A DNA stretch of 64,000 nucleotides from Rhynchonema sp. JSB1_4 (lineage: Eukaryota; Nematoda; Chromadorea; Monhysterida; Xyalidae). Under the pieces are notes generated by a model. The model did no database searches, was not told the origin of the DNA, and worked only from the letters and a program-made list of their open reading frames with translations. The stretch is taken from positions 1 to 64,000 of the forward strand of contig JASAMV010007725.1 in assembly GCA_030248065.1 (NCBI GenBank), given 5' to 3'. Of the stretch, positions 33,277 through 51,500 are shown one piece after another. The translations under genes and the position numbers were made by a program. Every line of letters starts with the position of its first letter. Positions within the stretch are counted from its first letter, which is position 1.

Positions 33277-35020
33277 GTCGACGAATAGGTTCATCTCTTT
33301 CGACTCAAATATTTATGCAATATTTTTTGGTTATTGTCGTGTTCTCAATCAATCATCATACATGGTAAACAAACCCAGTGTGCCAAACACGTCACATGTG
33401 CTATAGATAAGCCATGTACATATGTACTCAGATGAACCTTGACGATCGACTTCAATTAACGTTATTTGCTATTATGCTATGCCAGCCAAACCGATCAACA
33501 AGTTTCATGTCAGCCATAAATTTTGATCGGATAAAATAATTATCTTGCATGCTCATGAACATGTCTATACAGTATAAAACAACACGAACTATGGGTGATA
33601 TTTTTGAAACGGTGTAAAGGTCAGTTGGGTGTAAGGGTCGGTGGAAAGCTCGGTGTGAAAAAGTTCAGTGTAAGCTTCAAACAGTGCACGCTGAGCCAGC
33701 AGCAGACGCGCGTTTCTAAACGAAAGGTTAACTTTGACAGTCTGCTGTGCAAGTGTAAATCGTCTGTTTGCAATATTGTTTGTTTAGGCTGGTTGCACAA
33801 GCGTTTTTAAACGATATTTATAAATTTCGTGACCTTTTATGGAGCCGTTTTGAATTCGTGCTGCGATCAGTTAGCGGCATCAATTTTTTTGGTACCGCCG
33901 TCAGTGAATGTTCAATTTCTCAATAGCCTCACGGCGGAATGTCAGGCAACTTAAAAATATTCCTTTAAAACGTTTCTGCAACCAGCTTAAATGAACTAGA
34001 TTGCAAACAAACGATCTACATTAGCACAGCAGACTGTCAAAGTTGACCATTCGTTTAGAAACGCGCGTCTGCTGCTTGCTCAGCGTGCAATGTTTCAAGC
34101 TTACGCCGAGCTTACACTGAACTTTCTCACACCGAGCTTTCGACCGACCTTTACACCCAACTGACCTTTACACCGTTTCAAAAATATCACCCTATGTGGT
34201 GTAAGATATCGTAATTCACCACGGCAGAGTAAGAAAGCAAGCGTAATGCACAAATACAATGAAAAGCTCACAGCAGCGATGGTGTGTATGTGCACAATCC
34301 CTAAAGTGCGAGAAGCCGTTTTCAAATTCAACAGTCAATCGAGCTCAAATCGGTCATGCACAGAATACAATAGATGTCTTCACAAAAAATATTAAATTGG
34401 CTAAATGCGGCTGCGAGAGATAAATAGCAATAGCAAACAAGCACTGTACAAAACTAAGTGCACAACTGTCACCACAATATCATCCACATCCAGAAGTCAA
34501 AACAGAACCGCAAACACTCCCAGAAACCTACCGTGAGATAGGTACGCAGTAGTGTCTATGGGTCTTGATAGAAAAATTGACGCCTTTTAACACTCAATTG
34601 TCAGTCCGCGGAACCTAATTGGTGAGCTATAACGTGGTTACATATAAAGACGAATACTAGAAGTATTGCATGAACAGAGAAGAGCAACAAATCGAAGATA
34701 AATAGTGGAAACAGCAAGGCCGACAACTGTCAAAGAAAAGCGAGCGCACTTTTTCGACTAAAATCTGGAAAGATTCAGGAAAATAAATTACGGACACAAA
34801 CAGGTGCATACAGACACAGAATGAAGCAACACACTGGTTACATATCACACAAGTTCAACTGCATCCCAGAGAAAACAGGCATACTTTTGAGTTGTTGGTT
34901 TTTAGTTGAAGAAAATGAAGGTCAGATCGGATTCTTGATTGAGTTTAGTGGAGACGAAAGTTCCGATTTACAAAAGAAGGTGTCACCCAAACATCAGACA
35001 GAGTCACATAACATGATGTT
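33277..35020. other. Intergenic region between convergent genes
   Basis: Apart from the 600-bp foldback element at 33593-34192 nothing was recognised. The region 34200-35020 contains no convincing exon; it forms the 3' flank of both the acid phosphatase (+) and the palmitoyltransferase (-). Confidence 0.5.
33593..34192. mobile_element. Foldback element, family H, 600-bp copy
   Basis: It begins GGGTGATATTTTTGAAACGG then TGTAAAGGTCAGTTGGGTGT and ends with the inverted form (CACCGTTTCAAAAATATCAC then CC). Flanking TAT/TAT suggests a 3-bp target duplication. The arms extend inward for about 200 bp, so the element is largely a hairpin. A 225-bp copy with the same termini is at 47831-48055, and a fragment of the internal part is at 4861-4915. 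Confidence 0.85.
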
Positions 35021-38000
35021 TCACACGACATTCTCACTATTTTGTTCCTCCACATTTTTCTGCGACGACGATCGCACCAACACCCGTTCCCATTCATCGC
35101 TCTGTTGGGTCGTGTCTTTGGCACAATTGAAGAAATCCACACAGTTGTGCAAGTAGCCCTTGCTGAAAAAATGTTGTTCCTTTAAATTTAAGGGTGTTTT
35201 TTCAAGATTACTTCGTTGTCATTCTTGTGGTTTGTTGAAGCACAGAGAGTCGAGAAACCGTGTTAGTGCTCGTTCTGATCACCAATATACTGTCATGCAA
35301 CCCAGCGCAAAGTCAAACTGGCGCCAGTCGCGGCCTGACTTTGTGTCAAGTGCTGCATTCAACACTGTCCATCACCATCATATCTGTGTTTATCAACGGT
35401 TTCAGCAGGCCAGAGTTACATGCTGCTGACGTCGCATTGTATAAAACTTGTATGATGCGTTTTGTGCTACCTGGATAAAGACAGAAACGTTCGACGTAAC
35501 AATTTGGCCCATGAGAAGCAAAAAGCCATCATTGAGTGAAGCATCAATAATTTTTTTGTCGTTTCAGTACATGCAAACAAATTCCAACGGTAACGACGAA
35601 CTTGAACGGATTTTTGATGACAAAACCGGATCCAGCGACACGAAAGTGCGGGTATCGATAGGCATTGATGCGTTCGTTGGTTGTAAGAGAATTGGCCACC
35701 TGCAATAAATTTTAACAAATTAGGCGACGCTCGTGATAAATGCGGCCCAAAACAACTCGAAAATGTTTAGCTAAAACGCAAAAAGAATCAGGCGTTCAAG
35801 TCCTATCAATTACTGGATGGAAACCTTCCGAACACATGAATGGCAAAATCAGAAATAAAACAATGACACGCCTGATAAGATTGACAGAAGAACATGCCGG
35901 CCACCCAAAACACATGGAATAATCCCTGGGCTGCAGCGAACGTGACGATCGGTTTGCAATAGACCACGTTCTCCAACGTCACACCACCACAATCGTAGTA
36001 GTAATCTGTAATTCATCGAATGATTTTTAATACGGCACTTGGAATCTGGGCCGAATGAATATCAGTGGGAACAAGATGCCTGAAGCCTGAGTCGTGCAAC
36101 CTCGGCCTCCATCACAACGCACTCATCTGTGAATCGCACCAATAATTCACTGCTTTATTGCACTCTTCTTTATCTGTTCCTCTTTTCAAAGCAGATCGAA
36201 CGGAAAAGCGCTTATTTTGCGGTCCGTCACTTCTCACGCGCTATCCGAAACATTTTGTTTCCAGCATGAGCATCACACGCTTTTGTGAATCAGTGCGATA
36301 GTGAGGAAAACGGGGCCGGGCGGGGACAGCAGCTTCACTGTAGTGAAACCAACATGTTCAGTATGATGTCAGTGCGTTATGCACAGAATGTGTTCCAACG
36401 GTGCCCAAACAACCACGAAACTTAAATAAAATAAACGACCCCCTCTGAGCCCGCATAAACTCACACAACAACGCGCCGTAGACGGGCAACATGAGCGCGA
36501 CAGCGACCAATCCGAGATGAATAATGAACAGTCGATGATTGCCAGCACCAATACAATTGCCGACCCACGGACAATGATGGTCGAATTTGAGCACACAACG
36601 ATCGCACGCACTGCAGTGCTTGGAACGCAGCGGTCGACGAATCTGCGAAATGCAAATTTATGATCATGATCATCAAAACAATCGGTCTGGTCATATTTCG
36701 CTCGCTCGTTTTTCGGCTTGTGTTAGGATCAGGAAGCGTCACGAACGGCAAGTGCAAGCCAGAATGGAAGAATTGAAGTTTCAAACAACGAATTCACTTT
36801 GCTGTGAATATTAACTTTTGGAGCATGAAGATTACCATCGTCCAGTTGTTGAAGACAATTCTTCACCACGCCACGCACCAAAATGCGCTCTACCAAATTC
36901 AAAACACATCAAGGTTATTCTTGAGTGAAGAACTTGATCAAAGTCCATAACCAGACAACCAACCAGACACGTTGTGCAGAAAGACCCGGATGACAATTCA
37001 GTGCCCTTTTCGCTGTCGCTCGTCGCCAGATTCACTATGGTCGAACACTGTTCCTGCAAATATAATTGCCATTTGGCAATCAGGCCGACAAGATGATAAA
37101 GGAACACAGAAAACACAAAGACGAAGTGACCATATTCCTACCTTGTGCGTTGTCTGTATAAAGCCGGGATCACCGAGCCAGGTGCGCCCGCCCACATAAA
37201 TGTCGGAGGCGAGCAACACCCAGAACAACAGTTGTATCCACAGACCACAATATTGATATTCGTAGTACAGGAAGATCAGGGTGAGAACCCAGAATGTCGA
37301 CAGGTGCACGCCAAGTGGCAGGATCAGGAATGTGTGCTCGCCGCGCGAAAAAGTTCTGCAGCAAAGAAGTTAGACTACGATCTACCGTTCTTATCGTGAC
37401 TATTTTTTCACTGAAACACACACACACACTGTGTAAATATCTTTGAGGATTATTTTGGAGCGCTATCTACCGCTATGCTCTCTATGGCAGGTGAATCAGC
37501 TCTGCAGTCACCGAGAATGGCGTCTCCGATCCCAATCATGCATGCCACCATAAAAACATCAGACGGTAGTGCTGTTTTAGACTACCTACGTGAACCAACA
37601 AGCCCAGATAAATAACAGACCTACTGAAACGTTCTAATAAAGCAACAAATTCTCAACTCACGTGAACGCAACTCTCGAAATGAATGCACAGACGAGGCCG
37701 ACCAATGCCTTCCAATAGAGGGGAATGCTGACTTGAATTAGAATCACAATCCAGGCAAACACAAGGAACGGGTAGACGATAAAGTATGAGTCGGTGAATC
37801 GCTGCAACAGATAAATTTCGCTATTTTAATCAACACCAAAATCGAGCCACCTCAACCTCACCCAACCTTATTGAATCTGAGCCTTTCTACAATGGTCGAT
37901 GGTAAAATGCCCTGTTTCTTGGCAGCTGTTTCCAATCGTGTGATCATCCAACGATCATTACGTTTGCGTGCAATGTCCATTGGCGTGTCACCCTGCACAT

Positions 38001-39257
38001 GTTAGGCAACTTTGATTACGGCTATCGAAACCAAACGTATGCTGTGGATCAAAGCTCAAAATACTTGCAGTAAGAATGTGTGAACAAAACCGCGGTGCTA
38101 GTCATGGCGAGCAAAACGTGTCGAAACCAAAAGTTCAACAAAAACGGGCATTTACCTTCCGTCTAATTATGATGAAAATAACTTGTCTGATGTGCGAAAA
38201 ACAATGTAGAATCAAACCAATGCATCTGGCAACAGGACATGAACAAACAAGTGAAACAAGTCGGTCAAACACCCGAATTCATGGCAACCAAACAAACGCA
38301 CATCTTTATTGGTCACATCCACACGCGCATTATGTTTGAGCAGTAAGGCCATAGTACAATGATTGCCCTGCGCTGTCGCCCAATGCAACGCTGTATTGCT
38401 GTAGGTCAGATCCGATAGCGATAGGTCAGCGCCCAGCGTGATTAGAAGTTTGAGGGGGTCATTGCTGAAAAATAAACATTTTTTTCGGGTTTCAAGAACG
38501 ATTCTTTCAACAAAAAGCCCATTTTGAACTCACGAGTGCACTTTATACGCCGCCCACATGGCCAGTGTCATTCCGCTTGCGTCACGTGTGTCAACGGGCA
38601 GACCACTCGCCACCATGTAGGCCACTATCGGCGTGTGACTGAACTGGACCGCGATGTGCATACATGTGAAACCTGCAATGTATTGGGTATTTTTGATGAG
38701 CAGTGTGGAAATTATTAGAAAGTGCAAAAAGGTCAACCTTCAATGTCATTTACGAGCGGATTGGCACCGTGTTGCAACAACAGGACGACCATGCGCAAAT
38801 GTCCTTGTCTGAAAATCGGTGTCGAATATTTTCATGAGAAAAGAACCACAATCCACGTCACACGACTTCGTCACTCACCTAGTGGCCCAATGCAATGGTG
38901 TGGATTTGAGAATGCCACCAACAGCGTTGATTTCAGCACCTTTCGAGAGATAGTACCTGCAGAAACAAGGCTCATCCAAAAATCGATCAGCTCATAAAAC
39001 GCGACCGAACACAAAATAAATCACACAACAACTCACAGCACTAAATCCTTTCTATTATTGATTGCCGCCCAATGCAGCACCGTGCAGTCCTCCGCATCCC
39101 TGCTGGTCACCGACGCCTGACCAGACTCAATCAATTGCCGGCATCGTTCAATGTGACCGAACTGTGTGGCACGCACGATGTCCATGTCATCGGGTTGCGT
39201 GGACGTGGCTGACGTTGCTGCCGACGGCTGTTGTTGTTGCTGGGCGGAGGATGAGTG
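35021..39257 (-). CDS. Ankyrin-repeat DHHC palmitoyltransferase (ZDHHC17/HIP14 class)
   Basis: The ankyrin part begins in the exon 39257-39037 ([36 protein letters not shown]). It continues at about 38955-38870 ([20 protein letters not shown]), 38810-38665 ([20 protein letters not shown]) and 38530-38310 ([20 protein letters not shown]). Several TM exons follow (38.0-36.7 kb). The catalytic core at about 36640-36430 reads [20 protein letters not shown] then [15 protein letters not shown]. After the later TM exon ending 35872 come 35699-35602 ([16 protein letters not shown]) and 35162-35021 ([16 protein letters not shown], then stop), which match the C-terminus of HIP14 proteins. The enzyme S-palmitoylates neuronal and vesicle proteins at the Golgi. 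The true start codon is upstream of 39257 and was not found. The donor at 35871 appears to be GC (CAG|GCGTGT). Confidence 0.92.
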
Positions 39258-41117
39258 CTGCAATACAACATTAGGTTTGATATCGGATGATAACGTATGT
39301 ACTAGAACGGAAGTAGGTCCGCTGATGGAGCACTTCGGATACATCAGGTAGAGGATTGGAATTTGGGCCACAGTTCGTTACCACCAAGAACAGGGTTTAG
39401 TTGTTTCAAAGTTCGCTATGGAAAAAGTGGAAATAGGCGCTAATTCACCTAATTTTAAGACCAACTCACGATTTTCACTAAATGTTCAAATCAGTGGTGT
39501 AGCTGGTGAGGGGGTAGGGGTAGGTAGGTCGACGCTTCGTCCTGGTACAGTGGGTTGCGTTTTTCAGCTCAAAATGGTACAAACTCGGTATTTTCACTCC
39601 AAATAGGCAAAATATCGCGCGCTGCGCGCGAAATCGCTTTAGAGTACATTTTCACCAGTATTTAGACATAAAAACTTTTGTTCCCGACGACCCCCTAGCT
39701 CGGCCGGTGCAGTAGGCAGATTGCCGCCCCAAATTTTTAGTGGTACAGTAGGTTGCCGTCCCACCTGGGCTCAAATACATCTAAATTTGCAAATTGCACC
39801 AACAAATGCAGAAAAAAACAAACCGTTGCCCAAATTGTGCGACTAATGGAGAACAGAGTTGACCCGGATTAACATGGACCAGTCACGCCACCAAAGCCGC
39901 ACAAAATGGAAATCCCCACACTTAAGCAATAGATTGGCCGGAAATCTACGCTAAGCGTTAATTTGCAGTCAAACCCCCTTTACCAGACCGTTTCATTGTC
40001 CATTTTGTTGTGCTGTTTCGGACTGCTCTCCTCTGTCTCCCCCAATGAACTTGTTGGTGCTCGAATCACGTCACTCAAATGGGCCTGCACTGGATATGGC
40101 TTCATGCATTCACTGGCTGAAGGAAATAGAAGCAAATCTCTGCATATTTAGAATTAATCTTGAGGAATTTTTGAAGTGTGCACAGAGCATATGATTTATT
40201 ACTCGTTACCACACCGGACTAAGATAAACCCAAGTAACAAAACATGTTAACACAAAACCCCCAAAAATAATTCACACACCTTGTGTGATAGCAAAGGACA
40301 AGCACTTTGACTGTCAAACAAATTTTCTAAGTCTTCTCTAACGCACCGAAATTTTATCGCGAAAAAAAATGCGACACACAATACATAAGCAAGAAAATAC
40401 GACTTACAAAACCAGTATCGCGGAAACAGCTGCGCTGAACAATTAATATTGTGGTGTAAATCCATCATACAAACACAAAACACTCATCAAGACTAAAAAA
40501 GCAAATAAACTAAAACTGACGCCAAACAGTTGTACAAATCAATTACATAACTGGGATAGACAGTGTCCACCAAATTCAAACCTGAAGCGAATGTGTGTTG
40601 TAAAGTCAATGGCACAAAGAATCAATTAATCGAAATTGATCGTATCGGCGCGCTCCAGATGATCCTCGATCAAAAACATGGATCAGGTAGACAAACAACG
40701 GAGTGATGACAAGAGTAGAACAACAGCAATGCCAAACGCTGTGAAGAGAACAAACCCGTGGGTATCGAAACTACAATTTAGCAAAAACAATACAAAAGAA
40801 ATACACGTTTCACACTGTAAACGACAGGTTCAATTCCTACAGAATGCGCACATCAAGTGCAGCCTTGTTACAAGGAGAATAAGAACACCAAGCAGCATAA
40901 CACTGCTAAAAAAAGTAAAAGCGCAAAGCCTTTCTTTAATAATGAACACAAATAATAAAGACGGACAGGATTTTCGTTGAACAGAGAGCACCAAGCAAAG
41001 TCCAGCTTTCCAACTTTATCTGAGAACAAATTCAAGGCAAGATTTTGCTCCCTGCGCAACGCAAACGCAGAAAACGCAAACAAGCACAACTACAAAGATT
41101 GTGAGTGATCATGAAAT
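39258..41117. other. Spacer between palmitoyltransferase and MBT gene
   Basis: The first exon of the palmitoyltransferase should lie here but could not be recognised. The only structured item is the repeat at about 39487-39770. The remainder to 41117 is AT-rich without supported exons; the 3' flank of the MBT gene (- strand) is included. Confidence 0.45.
39487..39770. repeat. hAT-like repeat with CG palindrome
   Basis: It begins CAGTGGTGTAGCTGG and contains GGTACAGTAGGTTGC-type motifs shared with the tract at 5980-6250 (CTACTGTACC repeats). It also carries the palindrome TCGCGCGC-T-GCGCGCGA at 39615-39631. The right end is unclear. Confidence 0.5.
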
Positions 41118-46884
<5,767 letters not shown>

Positions 46885-47396
46885 TTTTATGATTTTATGA
46901 CGCGAACAAACAAGTTTTCAAATCGAAGTTTCAACGGACGATTGTGTCGCGTGCGGCAAAATTTTTCGGTAGCAAATGACGCAGGTTCACTTTGTTCGCT
47001 CCCTTGTTGTACCCTCCTGTGGGCCAGAAAATAAGTTTCCGTCCAGAGGAAATTCGAAACCAAACAAATTACTGGAAACAATTCAAAACGCACAGGACAG
47101 GAGGGACAAAATCCGCAATTTTGAAAATTGCAAGAGAACGGAGCCGAACGCGATTCGTATTTTTATATTCTTTGTGCGATCGATAGCGATTGATTGAACA
47201 AGAAGCGGGCTGAAACAAAGCTAATATTTTCAACAAAATCTGGAAAACATCAACCAAACACGTGGATTAATTTTTCAAAAGTATTCAGGAGGTGCATGAA
47301 ACACCATACGGCAACCCCACAAGAGCGCAACACTGTTCATTTTTTGCGATGACTTTTATTCCACGAAATTCACTAAAATACGAATTGGCTACAATG

Positions 47397-47690
47397 TCAC
47401 AAACAAACTGCTGCAATATCTAAAACTATGAAAAGAATATGCCCAGTGAGTATCATTGCATTTGGCACAAATGTACAAATTAGTGAAAAGGATGAGAAAA
47501 ATAATTGAATGATAAAAATTGAAATAAATAGAACTTGACCAATGGTGATTAGATCGACGATCTGAGATGCAAAATAAACTGCAAATAATGGCAATGTTTG
47601 TCTCCATTCCACATGCAAATGAACAGTAAACCACGCAATCACAAACAAAGGAAAATACTGAGCTTTTGTATAGTAGACCCAATAATGCAT
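47397..47690 (-). CDS. Possible small multi-pass membrane protein
   Basis: An uninterrupted 97-codon frame starts with Met and is hydrophobic almost throughout, with about three membrane segments (for example FPLFVIAWFTVHLHV, TIGQVLFISIFIIQLFF, ILTGHILFIVLDIAAV). The region is AT-rich, and AT-rich noncoding DNA can give such frames by chance. No family was recognised and no splice-linked partner was found. Confidence 0.3.
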   Translation of the reverse strand: MHYWVYYTKAQYFPLFVIAWFTVHLHVEWRQTLPLFAVYFASQIVDLITIGQVLFISIFIIQLFFSSFSLICTFVPNAMILTGHILFIVLDIAAVCL

Positions 47691-47830
47691 ATATTAGAAC
47701 CGAAAACTCACGAACTGAAACATTTACGATAGGCACGGAACAACAAAGAGATGCGATGGATACATAGGAATACCAGGTTAGCTCGGGCCGAGCGGTGGTA
47801 AGCTTGGGCTTGTTCTTGGACTCAGGCTTG

Positions 47831-48055
47831 GGGTGATATTTTCGAAACGGTGTAAAGGTGAGTTGGGTGTAAAGGTCGGTGTAAGCTCAATCGAAAGCTC
47901 GGTCGGTGTCAGCTCGGTGTAAACATGAAACATTGCCTGCTGTTAACGTGTAATGTTTCATGTTTACACCGAGCTTACATCAACTGAGCTTTCGACCGAG
48001 CTTACGCCGACCTTTACACCCAACTGAGCTTTACACCGTTTTGAAAATACCACCC
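47831..48055. mobile_element. Foldback element, family H, 225-bp copy
   Basis: It starts GGGTGATATTTTCGAAACGG and ends CCGTTTTGAAAATACCACCC, flanked by TTG on both sides (47828-47830 and 48056-48058), a 3-bp duplication like the TAT of the 600-bp copy. It folds into a near-complete hairpin around GCCTGCTGTTAACGTG. AAGCC-type tracts in opposite orientation lie on each side. Confidence 0.85.
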
Positions 48056-48593
48056 TTGGTTGCCCAAAGTGCAGGCCTAAGACCAAGTCTGAATGTAAGC
48101 CCAGGCATAACCCCAAGCCTAAGCGCCGCTCACTAATCTAGCATCCATATACAGTAGATAGCAAGCCTGAATAAACGCTCAAAACTGCAAAATGAAAATG
48201 CATGACCAACAAAATTTCAATATAGAATTTAGAATGTAAGACTTTCGTAAAGCAAGGCACACAAGATGAACACACGGAAGCACGATGCAACACAATGGAA
48301 AATCATGGCCAATTACAAATAAAGATAACGATGCTTTAAAAAATTCGCTAAGGTTTGAGAAAGAGCGCCCAGCGAGCACCGGCGTTTATGAATAATGAAG
48401 GCAAAACGCTAGCTGAAGAGGCAAAGATTAATCGGTTTATGGTGGCACAATTCAATTGCAACAATGAGGCAAAACGTTATCAATAAAAAAGAGGCCAGTT
48501 CAGCAAGATGCGGTTTCAACAAAAAAATCACCACTTTTATTCTCTACCACATTTCAAAGAAAAACCTTGCGGTTTCATTAATTTCGGGCAAGA

Positions 48594-51500
48594 TTATCGT
48601 CGTTCAGCAGCCGCTTTGCTCAATTTGTACGCAACTTCGAATGCCTGACCCAAGGATAGGATGATTTCAGTGGCCAAATCCTGAAAATAAAAACAGCATC
48701 ACAAATTTCGTGTTTTTTAAACCAAAGCACGTAAACTAGACGAACGGCGGTGAGCACACAGAATACATGGCAGAAAATGTGCTGTCGCTCCTGTGTGACG
48801 TAGGAGAAACAATTCAGATCACGCTCATCTTGTACAACACGATGAATGACGTTGATCGGATGCTCAGCGGCCACTTTCTGAATTCACGATAAATAAAGAA
48901 CGATGTGGTGTTATGTTTTAGAAAGAAAATCGTGTATAATTATTGACAAACAAATAACCCTGTTAAACGCATCAATGACGCGCACGCCGCGATACGAGAT
49001 CTCGAGGAACACTTGCGCGATGTTGCCAATGTCACGCGCCGTTTTCTGTATTGAATCGTGGAACCCGATTGCCAATGATTTTGCCCTCGCTATAAAACCC
49101 AACCTTTAATTTCCTCATAGCCAGTCGCGCCTCTGCGAGCATTTGTGTCGCCTCAGCAGCATCAACCAGCAACTCAATAGTACCCAAGTAATGACTGTTG
49201 TATTGCACGTGCGAGTGCACCTGTACTTGGAATTCAACTTTATCCGATGTATTTGCTGAGTTTTTAACAGTTGTAGATTTTATGGAGCACAAGGACGAAA
49301 GACAAATTAATGTCCAGTTGTTTGCTTGTAACATAAAGGCAAACTACAACAACATGAGCTCGGATTCGGAGGTGGTGGATTAGTGAAAACATTCAAACGT
49401 GGCTGCTGATTTGGGAAACGCTACAAGTTGAAGAATACAAAAGGGAGCATGATGATTTTCTCTTTTTATTCGTTTTGAATACGCGGTAAAGGCAATCTAC
49501 CCGTTGATTTCACCGCCGCCCACACGGCTGAGCTGAGCGCTCTATACTCAGCTCTGAAGAGGTACAATTTTATAACACAGGGAATTTTTCTTTGGGCCAC
49601 AGTTTGAGATAGAGTTGCTCCACTAATTTCGACCAGCGGAAAAGATGTTCATTAGCCGTAGAGGAATAACTTTTACGCTGGTCATAATTAGTGGAGCAAC
49701 CCTATCTCAAACTTTGGCCCAAAGAAAAATTCCCTGTGTTATAAAATTGTACCTCTTTAGAGCCATTCGGCTTACACAGCACTCAGCTGCGTGGCATGAA
49801 ACAGCATGAAACATTGAGCTAAAGAAGAATCGCTTCATGTATAAGTCGAGAAACGGCGTAATGGCTCAGACTCTGGTATACTGTAGATTTTGCGGCGGTG
49901 ACATCAGCGGCTGGATTGCCTATAGCTTCGAAATCGGGCTCGTGTTGGTGTAGTTTGTCTTTACCTATGGTCAGAAACATTTCTTGGGAAAATTTGCCCA
50001 CTCAAGTTTTGTTTCCCAAATTCACTGGTTTCTCAGAATATATCAATATTTCTTCCGAGAGAGAGTTATTTTTCATTCACATTCAATGCCAATAGATACA
50101 CAGTATCCAAAACAGTTGCGCTGCGCTGCCAATGCGAAAGTTAGCTCAATAAGTCCGTTTTCTGAGGTGCCGACGCTTATTGACTAACCTTACAGACTCA
50201 GAAAAAAAGCAAAAGAATAACCAACGCTACCCACCAACAGATCCGGATCGTGCAACCAGACAGTCTCCTCCGATTGATCAATATACGACGGCGCTGGACT
50301 CGCACACGACAGTGGTGTGTCACGCTGATAACTGGCTGCTGATGTTTCAGGCGTGGACGTGCTCGTGTCCTCGAATACTGGCACCAGGGTACTGCTGGTC
50401 GGGCCTGGGATAGGCAGGAAGGTGGGATATTGTTACTGTCCTTCTTATATCTCCACAATCATACGCACCAAATGAGATAACCAAAATCATTTCATACCAG
50501 CGCCAATGGCAATCTCTTCCAAAACAGTCGACGGCGGAGCGGATGCAGATCGCACCACCGGCGTCTCGTGCGCGTCAAAATCAGAGTCCGTTTTATGGTT
50601 AGTCGATTTACTTTGGTCGGTGCTCGGTGAACCTGTAATTGATAACTCATGTGTTGCACTATTTTGCCACTTTATCCTTCAAAATGATGTAAAAAGTATC
50701 AAAGTGCGCACCCAACACGCTGGCAAACGGTGGTTTGGAGGCGGATCGATGTTGCGACATTGAGTGTTTGTCCATCGATACGATCAGACGGTGGATGTGG
50801 CCAGGACATGCCGAGGGCAGCAACTGAAAACATCGAAAATTGCGAAACACATCATAACGGAACACTGCAACGCGGAAAATGTTTCGGCAAACGACCATAA
50901 GAGAAACGTAAATTATTTCGCTGATCTGTCATATGCATAAGATTTTAAAAAAATCCGAAAAAACTCCGAGGTTCAACTTCAAACAACCTTTCTCAAAGTG
51001 GCCCTCACATCGGCACAGTTGTGCAGCACACGTCTCAGCCGTGACACGCTGTCAATTCCAGCGCGCATAAAATCGGTCATGTACCTGTGTCGTGTAATGA
51101 AAATACCACTCCAAAGAACGTGCAGCAACAAAACAAACAATGGTTTCTAAAAGCAGACACCGTTGAGAGAACCACTGCAATTGCTGTTGGGTGATTTTAT
51201 TGTTTGATGACTGATGTTTTATGACTGTGGTGTGATGATGTTCGAAAACTGTTTTTACTCACTCGTTCGCTTAGTTTTGTGCTGATATTGAACCATTTTT
51301 GGGATGTGATGTGACACAACTTGTTGACGCGGATCAACCTTTAATTTGTCCATCGCCGCTTCACAATGTTTTGCTGCTAAGTCTAATCACAATCGACCGC
51401 ACAAGAGTGCATATTCTTGATACTACTGACTGACAATGTCAAGTTTTTATGATATCTCCTTCACTCATTGTGCTGTGCAGAGTACCACACGAAATGGGTA

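Noticed and set aside
35260..35708. Plus-strand frames suggesting a small secreted protein
   Set aside because: They are antisense to, or interleaved with, the C-terminal exons of the minus-strand palmitoyltransferase ([14 protein letters not shown] and [12 protein letters not shown]), which match the family.
40626..40680. Short minus-strand frame ending EDHLERADTINFD before a stop
   Set aside because: It cannot be joined in phase to the MBT gene, which ends convincingly at PPAKKKR (41118); no acceptor supports it as a last exon of another gene.
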